This document shows, in pieces, positions 7,868-15,012 of a stretch of 36,509 bases of DNA. A program made the position numbers and the translations under genes. Origin of the DNA: Pseudomonadota bacterium (lineage in GTDB: Bacteria; Pseudomonadota; Gammaproteobacteria; Burkholderiales; JAKAFK01); NCBI GenBank assembly GCA_021817985.1, contig JAKAFK010000035.1, positions 1-36,509 on the forward strand, read 5' to 3'. The notes below the pieces were generated by a model. That model saw only the letters and a list, made by a program, of their open reading frames with translations, was not told the DNA's origin and made no database searches. Position 1 is the stretch's first letter; each line of letters starts with the position of its first letter.

Positions 7868-9109
7868 ATGATACAGGCCGAGCAGACGTTGTCGCTGCGC
7901 ACGCTGAAGCGAGTGGCCCTGGCCGTCGGACCCGGCTTGGTGGTCATGCTGGCGGATACCGACGCCGGCAGCGTGATCACCGTGTCGCAAAGCGGCGCGC
8001 AATGGGGCTACAGGCTGCTGCTCCTTCAGTTCATGATCATTCCGCTCCTGTTTGTCGTCCAGGAGCTGACGGTCCGGCTGGCGTTGGCCACCGGCAAAGG
8101 CTATGGCGAACTCATCCTTCAGCGTCTGGGCCGCCCGCTGGCGCTGGTCGCGATGGGCACGCTGGGGGTGAGCTGCTTCGGCGCGCTGGTGACCGAGTTC
8201 AGTGGGATGGCGGGCGTCGGGCAGTTGTTTGGGGTCCCGGTGGACGTGATGGTGACCGCCGTAGGCGGGCTGGTGTTCCTCATGGTGCTCACGGGCAGCT
8301 ATCACTCGGTGGAACGGGTCGCGATCGTCCTGGGGGCATTCGAGCTGGCCTTCCTGGTGGTGGCGTGGCACGCGAAGCCGGATTGGCGCCTCCTGGCCGA
8401 CGGGCTTCGGCACCTGCCGCTGTCGAGCCCCGGCTATCTGTATCTGTTGGCGGCCAATCTGGGCACCAGCATCATGCCCTGGACAGTGTTTTACCAGCAG
8501 TCGGCATTGATCGACAAAGGGGTGAGCCTCGCGGAGCTCAGGACCGCCCGTATGGACACCTTGGTGGGGGCGGTCCTTTGTCAGGTGGTCACCGCCGCCG
8601 TGCTGATCGCTGCCGCGGCCGCCTTCGGCCACCGCGGGGGTGTCACGCTGGACAGTGTGCCGCAGATTGCCGATGCGTTCACGCCGGTACTGGGCGCGGG
8701 CGTGGGCGAAGTGGTGTTCGCCATGGCCTTGAGCGGCGGCGCGCTGGTCGCAACGATCGTGGTCAGCCTGTCGGCGGCCTGGGCGATGGGCGAGATTACC
8801 GGGGTGCGCCATTCGCTGGCTGACCATCCGCGCGACGCCCCGTGGTTCTACCTGGTCTTCGGCGCGTTGCTGGTGGCTGCCGGCGCATGGGTGGCGTCAG
8901 GCATCAACCTCGTCCGGTTGTCTATCGCGATCGGGGTGGTCAATGCGCTTTTGCTGCCGGTGGTGCTGGGCTTCCTGTACTGGCTGGCACGGCGCGAATT
9001 GCCGGAGCCGTATCGCCTCAAGGGGACTTACGCGCGAATTGTCGGCGGGATGTTCCTCGCCGTGGCGGCTCTCGGCCTGTATGCCGGCATTGCCGGCTCG
9101 CTGGCATAG
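7868..9109 (+). CDS. Variant Nramp-family metal transporter (DAGS/MPW type), copy 1
   Basis: A 413-residue membrane protein with about 11 hydrophobic helices that aligns with Nramp/MntH carriers. The segment MLADTDAGSVITVSQSGAQW corresponds to Nramp TM1, where the metal-binding motif is normally DPGN. Here it is D32-A-G-S35, so the Asp is kept while Pro becomes Ala and the metal-coordinating Asn becomes Ser. In TM6 the usual MPH is M203-P-W205, so the Met is kept and the His is lost. Nramp proteins import Mn2+/Fe2+ with protons; whether this variant does is unproven. GGGAGGAG precedes the ATG at 7868. It lies in an operon with hflK/hflC-like genes and a TerC-like gene. A paralogue with the same motif changes is at 19184-20443. 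Confidence 0.85.
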   Translation: MIQAEQTLSLRTLKRVALAVGPGLVVMLADTDAGSVITVSQSGAQWGYRLLLLQFMIIPLLFVVQELTVRLALATGKGYGELILQRLGRPLALVAMGTLGVSCFGALVTEFSGMAGVGQLFGVPVDVMVTAVGGLVFLMVLTGSYHSVERVAIVLGAFELAFLVVAWHAKPDWRLLADGLRHLPLSSPGYLYLLAANLGTSIMPWTVFYQQSALIDKGVSLAELRTARMDTLVGAVLCQVVTAAVLIAAAAAFGHRGGVTLDSVPQIADAFTPVLGAGVGEVVFAMALSGGALVATIVVSLSAAWAMGEITGVRHSLADHPRDAPWFYLVFGALLVAAGAWVASGINLVRLSIAIGVVNALLLPVVLGFLYWLARRELPEPYRLKGTYARIVGGMFLAVAALGLYAGIAGSLA

Positions 9110-9120
9110 GGCGGCGACAC

Positions 9121-9957
9121 ATGGGAGTCGGCCATCTCGCCCATGCCGTCGGCTTGACCGCGCAGGTTTTCTTCCTGGATCTGCTGCTCAGTGGCGACAA
9201 CGCCCTCGTGATCGCACTGGCCTGCCGCGGATTGCCGAAACCCCTGCTGACGCGCGCGGTGATGCTGGGCACCGTGCTTGCCATCGTCTTGCGCGTGGCG
9301 CTGACCGCTTTCGCCTCCGTGCTGCTCACGCTGCCGCTGGTCAAGCTCCTCGGTGCCGTCGCTCTGGTGAGCATCGCCCTGAAGCTCCTCCTGCCCGACG
9401 AAGACCCGGCGGCGGACGCCGGGCACTCCGGGGCAGGGCCCGACGGATTGGTGTCGGCCATTCGGATCATCGTCACCGCCGACGTCTTGCTGAGTCTCGA
9501 CAACGTCGCGGCGCTGGCCGCCGTGACCCAGGGGCATCTCCTGCTTCTCGCTCTGGGCGTGTTGCTGAGCGTCCCGCTGCTGATGTACGGCAGCCTTTTC
9601 GTGACGCGACTGGTGCGCGAGTATCCGCTGCTGGTCCCGGCCGGCAGCGCATTGCTGGCCCTGATCGCCGGCCGTTTGGCCCTATCCGATGCGCTGCTGG
9701 CTTCGTGGGTGACCGAGAAAGCGCCGGCGCTTGGCGTCGTCGTGCCGGTCGCCTGCGCGGTTTTCGTGCTCGCCGAGGCGCGCATCGTGCAAGAGCAACG
9801 CAACCGGTTGTCCGGGCCGCTCTTGGTCCCCGCACCGCAGGCCACCTCCTTCGGCGGGCGGGATGGCTTGGTCGATGGCCCTCCGCAGCCCGGCGCACCG
9901 GATCGGTCCGCCGGCGAGGGTGGGGATGGTCTTGCGCAACGATCAAGAACCACGTAA
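9121..9957 (+). CDS. TerC/YjbE-family integral membrane protein (putative metal exporter)
   Basis: A 278-residue protein with about 7 hydrophobic helices. The family signatures are the repeated acidic membrane motifs LDLLLSGDNALVIALA (D20, D26, N27) and DVLLSLDNVAALAAV (D121, D127, N128). These are conserved in TerC proteins, several of which export Mn2+ or help load metal onto secreted proteins. The last 60 or so residues are a Pro/Gly-rich, probably disordered tail. It starts 11 nt after the Nramp-like gene, so import-type and export-type metal proteins appear to be made together. Metal specificity is inferred from the family, not seen. Confidence 0.85.
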   Translation: MGVGHLAHAVGLTAQVFFLDLLLSGDNALVIALACRGLPKPLLTRAVMLGTVLAIVLRVALTAFASVLLTLPLVKLLGAVALVSIALKLLLPDEDPAADAGHSGAGPDGLVSAIRIIVTADVLLSLDNVAALAAVTQGHLLLLALGVLLSVPLLMYGSLFVTRLVREYPLLVPAGSALLALIAGRLALSDALLASWVTEKAPALGVVVPVACAVFVLAEARIVQEQRNRLSGPLLVPAPQATSFGGRDGLVDGPPQPGAPDRSAGEGGDGLAQRSRTT

Positions 9958-10119
9958 AAATCACCCGTCCGGGCGCGATGAGTCGCAGCGCGCGGGGCGC
10001 CCTCCAAATGCGAGACGATGGTCGTGCATCTGCGCGCGCAAGACGATCAGGAGGTGCTCGATTGCGCGCCATTGCCGACAGCGAAAACAACAAAACAACA
10101 AAACCATGAGGAGGCAGGA

Positions 10120-11235
10120 ATGAGGCTTTGGGGACACAAGGCGGATGGCTCGCAGGCAGAAATTGCCCGGTTGACGGCCGAACTCGGAGAAATGAATTCC
10201 CAGGTTGCACTGGCCAAGGCGCGCGCCGATGCCGCCGAAGAACGGGCGTCGGCATCGGCGGCAAGAATCGCGCTCTTGAGCGACGTGCTGGCGAATATGT
10301 CGATGTTTTCACAGACCATGACAGTGACACAATCCTCGCTGGCCACTCTGGCCAACAACATGCGGGAAGAGAAGGACCGGTCTGCCGACGCGCAAGGATT
10401 ATCGCTCGACAGCGGGCAGTCGATTGATCGCATTGCGAGGAATCTGTCTAAATTGGCGGAGGCCTCCGAGGGCGCCGCCGGGAAAGTGGGCCAGCTGGAC
10501 GAGCGCGCGCAGCAGGTTGGCGGCATTCTGAAGCTCATCAAGGATATTGCCGATCAGACGAATCTTCTGGCACTCAACGCCGCGATCGAGGCGGCCCGTG
10601 CGGGGGAGGCCGGACGCGGATTTGCCGTCGTGGCCGACGAGGTGCGCAAACTGGCCGAGCGCACCGCGAATGCGACGGCCGACATCGCCAATCTCGTGCA
10701 GATCATCCGGGCCGACAGCGCGGGCAGCCGCGACCAGATGGCTCAGCTGGCTGCGCAGGCCGCAACGTTCAGTCAGGATGGCCAAGCGGCTGCCGGCACG
10801 ATGCGGCGCCTCCTGGAAATGTCCGGCCATATGGAGCAAACCATCGCCGCGTCCGCGCTGCGCGGGTTCTGTGAACTTGCCAAGGTGGATCATCTGATCT
10901 ACAAGTTCCGCGTCTATCAGGTCATTCTTGATCTGTCGGACGAAGGCGAGAGCCACTTTGCAGACCACCATACCTGCCGGCTGGGCCAATGGTATTACGA
11001 GGGGGAAGGCAAGGAATGTTTTTCCCAGTTGCCCGGATACCGCGAAATCGAGTCTCCCCACACCAAGGTTCATGAGTCTGCGCTTGCGGCGCTGCGTGCG
11101 CATGCCGGGGGCGATGAACGCGGCGCGGTACAGGCCGTGTCCGAAATGGAAAAGGCGTCGATGGCCGTCTTGGAGGGGTTGGAGCGCATGGCGCAACAGG
11201 GCGAAGCGGATCGAAGTCTGTTGTGTCGGCACTGA
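10120..11235 (+). CDS. Soluble methyl-accepting chemotaxis protein with C-terminal CZB zinc-binding domain
   Basis: A 371-residue cytoplasmic chemoreceptor without any membrane segment. An N-terminal coiled coil (residues 12-70) leads into a receptor signalling domain. Its hairpin tip is [20 protein letters not shown], and [18 protein letters not shown] follows. The C-terminal third is a chemoreceptor zinc-binding (CZB) domain with the four expected ligands: H258 ([10 protein letters not shown]), C286 ([10 protein letters not shown]), H314 and H318 (PHTKVHE). CZB receptors such as TlpD respond to zinc status or to oxidants at the Cys. The ATG at 10120 follows a strong GAGGAGGCAGGA site. No other chemotaxis gene is nearby. 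The next stretch begins with a GC-rich hairpin at 11271. Confidence 0.93.
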   Translation: MRLWGHKADGSQAEIARLTAELGEMNSQVALAKARADAAEERASASAARIALLSDVLANMSMFSQTMTVTQSSLATLANNMREEKDRSADAQGLSLDSGQSIDRIARNLSKLAEASEGAAGKVGQLDERAQQVGGILKLIKDIADQTNLLALNAAIEAARAGEAGRGFAVVADEVRKLAERTANATADIANLVQIIRADSAGSRDQMAQLAAQAATFSQDGQAAAGTMRRLLEMSGHMEQTIAASALRGFCELAKVDHLIYKFRVYQVILDLSDEGESHFADHHTCRLGQWYYEGEGKECFSQLPGYREIESPHTKVHESALAALRAHAGGDERGAVQAVSEMEKASMAVLEGLERMAQQGEADRSLLCRH

Positions 11236-11270
11236 CGGCGCCGACGGTCCTCGGCCTGGCGTGAGCGTCT

Positions 11271-11294
11271 GACGGGGGGCGGGCCCCCCTCGTC
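11271..11294 (+). terminator. GC-rich hairpin after the CZB chemoreceptor gene
   Basis: GACGGGGGGC (11271-11280) pairs with GCCCCC and CGTC (11283-11288 and 11291-11294), with a two-base bulge. It lies 36 nt after the stop codon. There is no T tract, so it is at best a weak or factor-assisted terminator. Confidence 0.4.
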
Positions 11295-11517
11295 GATCCG
11301 GCGGTTGATCCCGCTCGCGCCCTCGCCTTCTATGCCCCTTCCGGCCCGCGCCCGGGATGCGTCTCAACCGCGACCGGCATAACACCCCGAAACACTCCCG
11401 CAGGAACGGTCCCGTCCAAAGGCGACGCCGGTCCTTGCTCCTGCGAAACGGCTGCGGCCGCTTCGATCCTCATTCGAGTCGCCGGCGCACGCTCCGGCAC
11501 GGCAAAGATCCGTTTGT

Positions 11518-11534
11518 CGCTCCGCAGCGGAGCG
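11518..11534. repeat. 17-base perfect palindrome
   Basis: CGCTCCGCAGCGGAGCG reads as two 8-base arms around a central A, within the long gene-free gap. It could be an operator or a hairpin; nothing ties it to a known regulator. Confidence 0.5.
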
Positions 11535-11752
11535 TCCCACCCAGATGCGTCGCACCATCCACCGCCGTCCATGGCCTCGGAAATGCCCGTGCGCCAAGCC
11601 CTCAGAGCCGTTCTCCGCTGTCTCCGCCGACGGTGTAAAGAGGACAATGATGTATATTTATTAAGAGGGAGGCGGTTTCCGGTTCATGCCGATGGCCGGG
11701 TCATGCGCCGCCGTTCGCGAGCCCATTACAGACTGTCAATACGGAGCCCCAT

Positions 11753-12070
11753 ATGGAATCAGGACGCAGATTCGCAGTTGCCGCAATGCTGGTGGCCATG
11801 GTGTTCTCCGGCTCCGCCCTAGCCCAGTGGGGAGGGAGGGGTTATCGGTTCAACCAGGGCAATACCCCCGGATGGACGCTGATGACGCCGGCCGAGCGCA
11901 CGGCCTATCGGGACCAGATGCTCTCTGCGAAAACCTATCGAGAATGCCACACGATCTGGGTCACGCACCGCAAGGCGATGGAAGCGCGGGCCAGGGAAAA
12001 GGGCGTCACGCTGAATACGCCCCGTTTCAATGCATGCGATCGAATGAAGGCGCGCGGGCTCATCAAATAG
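11753..12070 (+). CDS. Small secreted protein with two cysteines (hypothetical)
   Basis: A 105-residue protein. A clear signal peptide (hydrophobic core about residues 8-20, cleavage after ALA at residue 24) is followed by a short Gly/Tyr/Asn-rich stretch and then a helical region. The helical part begins LMTPAERTAYRDQML and contains REKGVTLNTPRF. Similar small periplasmic helical proteins with the pattern 'TPAER..YR..M' are widespread in proteobacteria but uncharacterised. C65 (RECHTIW) and C95 (FNACDRM) may form a disulfide after export. ACGGAG precedes the ATG. It stands alone between the CZB chemoreceptor and the P-type ATPase. No function can be assigned. Confidence 0.8.
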   Translation: MESGRRFAVAAMLVAMVFSGSALAQWGGRGYRFNQGNTPGWTLMTPAERTAYRDQMLSAKTYRECHTIWVTHRKAMEARAREKGVTLNTPRFNACDRMKARGLIK

Positions 12071-12369
12071 CCGGCGCTCCTCTTTGCACGAGACCGGACG
12101 GCGCAGCCCAGTAAAGGGGAGAAGGGCGCTGCCGTCCCGGCCGCGCCTCGCGCGCAGGGCCGGGTTTCTCTTCGCAACTGTTGCGGAGCGCGAATCGTCT
12201 CGGGCTTATCGGGGATAGACGTGAGCATGACGCGAGGGGCGGGTCCCTCTACAAGGACGATTTCCGATGGCCGGCGCACCGACGTGGGCCGACTGGCGGG
12301 GGCGTATGCGCTCCTCCCGCACGGCATGGGGACTTCGTGTGACGTGCCCTGCCCCGAGCGAGGCCCTTC
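12071..12369 (+). other. 299-nt gap before the P-type ATPase
   Basis: No gene is supported. A short inverted repeat (GAGGG at 12234-12238 and CCCTC at 12245-12249) is present, about 120 nt before the ATPase start. No clear promoter was recognised. Confidence 0.4.
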
Positions 12370-14928
12370 ATGAGCGCCCCTGCTTCACAATGCCCTGCCG
12401 GACTGAGCGTGGCGGAGGCCGCCCGGCGTCTGCGCGCGGAAGGTCCCAACGCGTTGCCCAGCGGAGCACGGCGGACGGCGTGGGACATCGCGCGGGACGC
12501 GAGCCGCGAGCCGATGTTCGTGCTCCTCTTCGGCGCGGGCTTGCTTTACCTTTCGTTTGGCGACGTGCGCGAGGGGTTGACGCTGTTCGGGTTCGTGGTG
12601 GTCATCGTGGCCATGACGCTCTACCAGGAAGGCAAGGCCGAGCGGGCGCTGGAGGCGCTGCGCGATCTGACCAGCCCGCGGGCGCGGGTGGTGCGCGAGG
12701 GCGCCGTGCGCCACATTGCCGGCGCGCAAGTGGTTCGCGGGGATGTCTTGCTGCTGGGCGAGGGCGAGCGTGTGCCCGCGGACGGCATTTTGCTGTCCGC
12801 CAACGACCTCCAGGTGGACGAGTCGTTGCTGACCGGCGAGGCGCTTCCCGTGCGCAAGCGCGCGGCCGCAGACAGCCTTCCGCCGGCGCGTCCGGGGGGC
12901 GAGGACACGCCGTTTGCCTTTGCCGGGACGATGGTCGTCGGGGGCCAGGGCGTCATGACGGTGCGCGCGACGGGTGCGCGCAGCGAGATCGGGCGCATCG
13001 GCATCGCGCTGGAGACGATTGCGCCGGAGGAATCGCCCCTCAAGCGACAGACCGCGCTGCTGATCCGCAATCTGGCGCTGCTCGCGCTGGCGGTCAGCGT
13101 CTTGCTCACCCTCCTGCAGGGACTGCTGCGGGGCGACTGGCCGGACGCCGCATTGGCCGGCATCGCGCTGGCCATGTCGCTGCTGCCCGAAGAATATCCC
13201 GTGATCATGACGGTGTTTCCCGCGCTTGGGGCTTGGCGCCTGGCGCGCGAGCGTGTGCTCACGCGACGGATATCCGCCATCGAGGCGCTGGGGGCCGCCT
13301 CGATCCTGTGCGTGGACAAAACCGGCACCTTGACCCAGAACCGCATGCAGGTCGCCGAACTGTATGCCCGGGGGCGACGGCAGGAGGCCGCACCGGACGC
13401 CCCCGTACCGGCGTCTTTCCACACCCTCATCGAGTTCGCGGTGCTCGCCAGCGAGATTGCGCCCTTCGACCCGATGGAGCAGGCGTTTCATGCCCTGGCC
13501 CGGCAAGCCTTGCCGGAGTCCGCATGGGCGCATCCGGGCTGGTCGCTGGTGCATGAATACTCCCTTGGGGTCGACTTGCGCGCCATGGGCCACGTTTGGC
13601 ATCCGGCTCGAGACGGCGCATTCATCGTCGCCGCGAAGGGGGCGCCCGAAGACATCCTGGCGCTGGGTCGGGAATCGGATGACGGGCGGTCGGCGGCGCT
13701 GGCTGCCGCCGATGCGATGGCCTCGCGCGGCATGCGGGTCATCGCGGTCGCTCATGCGACCTTTGCGGGCGGCGACTGGCCGGCCGACCTGCACGGATTC
13801 GACTTCGCATTCCTGGGGCTGCTGGGGCTCGCCGATCCGCTGCGCGAAGGCGTTCGGGAGGCGGTCGGGCAATGCCGCGAGGCCGGCATCCGCGTGCTCA
13901 TGATCACCGGCGACTATCCGGCCACGGCACGGGCGATCGCCGAGCGGGCGGGGCTCGCGCCGGGCGAGGTGATCAGCGGGGAGGAGATCGCCTCGCTGCG
14001 CGCTGAGGACCTGCGGGTCCGGCTCCATGGCGCGCAGGCGTGCGCCCGCATCACACCCGAGCAGAAGCTGCGCATCGTGCAAGCCCTTCAGGCCGAGGGG
14101 GCGGTCGTGGCCATGACCGGTGACGGGGTCAACGATGCGCCGGCATTGAAGAGCGCGCACATCGGCATCGCCATGGGCGGCCGGGGCACGGACGTCGCGC
14201 GCGAGGCGGCGGCCCTCACCTTGCTGGACGACAACTTCGTGTCGATCGTGTCGGCCGTGCGCCTGGGGCGACGCATCTTCGACAACATGCAACGGTCGAT
14301 GTCCTACATCCTCGCGGTCCATGTGCCGATCGCGGGAGGGGCGCTGCTGCCGGTGCTGGCCGGCTGGCCTGCGCTGCTCTCGCCGATGCATATCGCGTTC
14401 CTCGAACTGATCATCGGTCCGGCGTGTTCCCTGGCTTTCGAGGGGGAACCTGCCGATCCCGGGCTGATGCGCCGCCCGCCCCGGGCGTCGCAAGTGCCCC
14501 TGTTTGCCCGTGACCGGATCGTTCTGGCGGCGGTGCAGGGGGGATTGTTGTTGGCGGCGGTGATCGCCGTTTACGGGTGGGCGCTTGCGCATATGCCCGA
14601 GGACGCCGCGCGGGCGGCTGCCTTCGTGGCGATGGTGACGGGCAACCTGACCTTGTTGCTCTCCTTCCGCTCGCAGACTTATTCGATCATCGAGACGCTC
14701 CGGCGTCCCAACCCGATTCTATGGGCAATCATCGTGGCCTGCGTGGTGTTGCTGGCCGGTGTCATCTACGTCCCGGGACTGCGGGACGCCTTTCGGATGA
14801 GGGCGCCGATGCCGGCGTTCCTGGGGGCCGGCGTGGGGGTCGGCATGGTCTCGGTCCTATGGTTTGAGGCCATCAAGTGGGTGGGCCGGCGTCTCGAACG
14901 CCGTCGCAGTAGCCTGCGTGCACGATGA
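12370..14928 (+). CDS. P2-like cation-transporting P-type ATPase (PEEYP type)
   Basis: An 852-residue membrane pump. The phosphorylation site is D316 in CVDKTGTLTQN. The actuator loop has LLTGEALP, in place of the usual TGES, and the hinge has MTGDGVNDAPALKSA. About 10 membrane helices are present, and an N-terminal cation-ATPase domain (SVAEAARRLRAEGPNALP) marks the P2 class. The TM4 ion-site motif is P273-E-E-Y-P277, not the PEGLP of Ca2+ pumps nor the CPC of heavy-metal pumps. The M6 segment reads LELIIGPACSLAFE. The transported ion is therefore not predictable; a divalent cation is likely. The ATG at 12370 has only a weak AGG upstream. It lies in a region rich in metal carriers, but is not obviously co-transcribed with them. 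Confidence 0.92.
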   Translation: MSAPASQCPAGLSVAEAARRLRAEGPNALPSGARRTAWDIARDASREPMFVLLFGAGLLYLSFGDVREGLTLFGFVVVIVAMTLYQEGKAERALEALRDLTSPRARVVREGAVRHIAGAQVVRGDVLLLGEGERVPADGILLSANDLQVDESLLTGEALPVRKRAAADSLPPARPGGEDTPFAFAGTMVVGGQGVMTVRATGARSEIGRIGIALETIAPEESPLKRQTALLIRNLALLALAVSVLLTLLQGLLRGDWPDAALAGIALAMSLLPEEYPVIMTVFPALGAWRLARERVLTRRISAIEALGAASILCVDKTGTLTQNRMQVAELYARGRRQEAAPDAPVPASFHTLIEFAVLASEIAPFDPMEQAFHALARQALPESAWAHPGWSLVHEYSLGVDLRAMGHVWHPARDGAFIVAAKGAPEDILALGRESDDGRSAALAAADAMASRGMRVIAVAHATFAGGDWPADLHGFDFAFLGLLGLADPLREGVREAVGQCREAGIRVLMITGDYPATARAIAERAGLAPGEVISGEEIASLRAEDLRVRLHGAQACARITPEQKLRIVQALQAEGAVVAMTGDGVNDAPALKSAHIGIAMGGRGTDVAREAAALTLLDDNFVSIVSAVRLGRRIFDNMQRSMSYILAVHVPIAGGALLPVLAGWPALLSPMHIAFLELIIGPACSLAFEGEPADPGLMRRPPRASQVPLFARDRIVLAAVQGGLLLAAVIAVYGWALAHMPEDAARAAAFVAMVTGNLTLLLSFRSQTYSIIETLRRPNPILWAIIVACVVLLAGVIYVPGLRDAFRMRAPMPAFLGAGVGVGMVSVLWFEAIKWVGRRLERRRSSLRAR

Positions 14929-14958
14929 GCGGAGCCTGAAGGGGCATTGGGAGGGGGG

Positions 14959-14971
14959 GCCGCCGGGCGGC
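14959..14971 (+). repeat. Short GC hairpin after the P-type ATPase gene
   Basis: GCCGCC and GGCGGC flank one G, about 30 nt after the stop codon. There is no T tract. A TATAAA at 14984-14989, just downstream, could be the -10 of the triple-barrel gene, but no -35 was seen. Confidence 0.35.
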
Positions 14972-15012
14972 ACCCACCCTGACTATAAATAGCTGTTGGC
15001 GGTAGGTGTGCC

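Larger units (their letters stand above)
11236..11752 (+). other. 517-nt stretch without a convincing gene
   Basis: Open frames exist on both strands, but they are Arg/Pro/Ser-rich and show no start signals or family features, so none is accepted. The stretch contains a GC-rich hairpin at 11271-11294 and a perfect 17-base palindrome at 11518-11534. An AT-rich island (about 11650-11670, GATGTATATTTATTAAG) could hold the promoter of the small secreted protein at 11753. A small RNA cannot be excluded. Confidence 0.5.

Noticed and set aside
11330-11647. Open frames on both strands in the long gap after the chemoreceptor gene
   Set aside because: Both translations are low-complexity or Arg/Ser/Pro-rich, lack ribosome-binding sites and show no recognisable family.
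12385-14592. Long minus-strand open frame of 735 codons
   Set aside because: It lies wholly antisense to the P-type ATPase. Its translation is rich in Arg, His and Gln without any domain, as expected for the shadow of a GC-rich gene.
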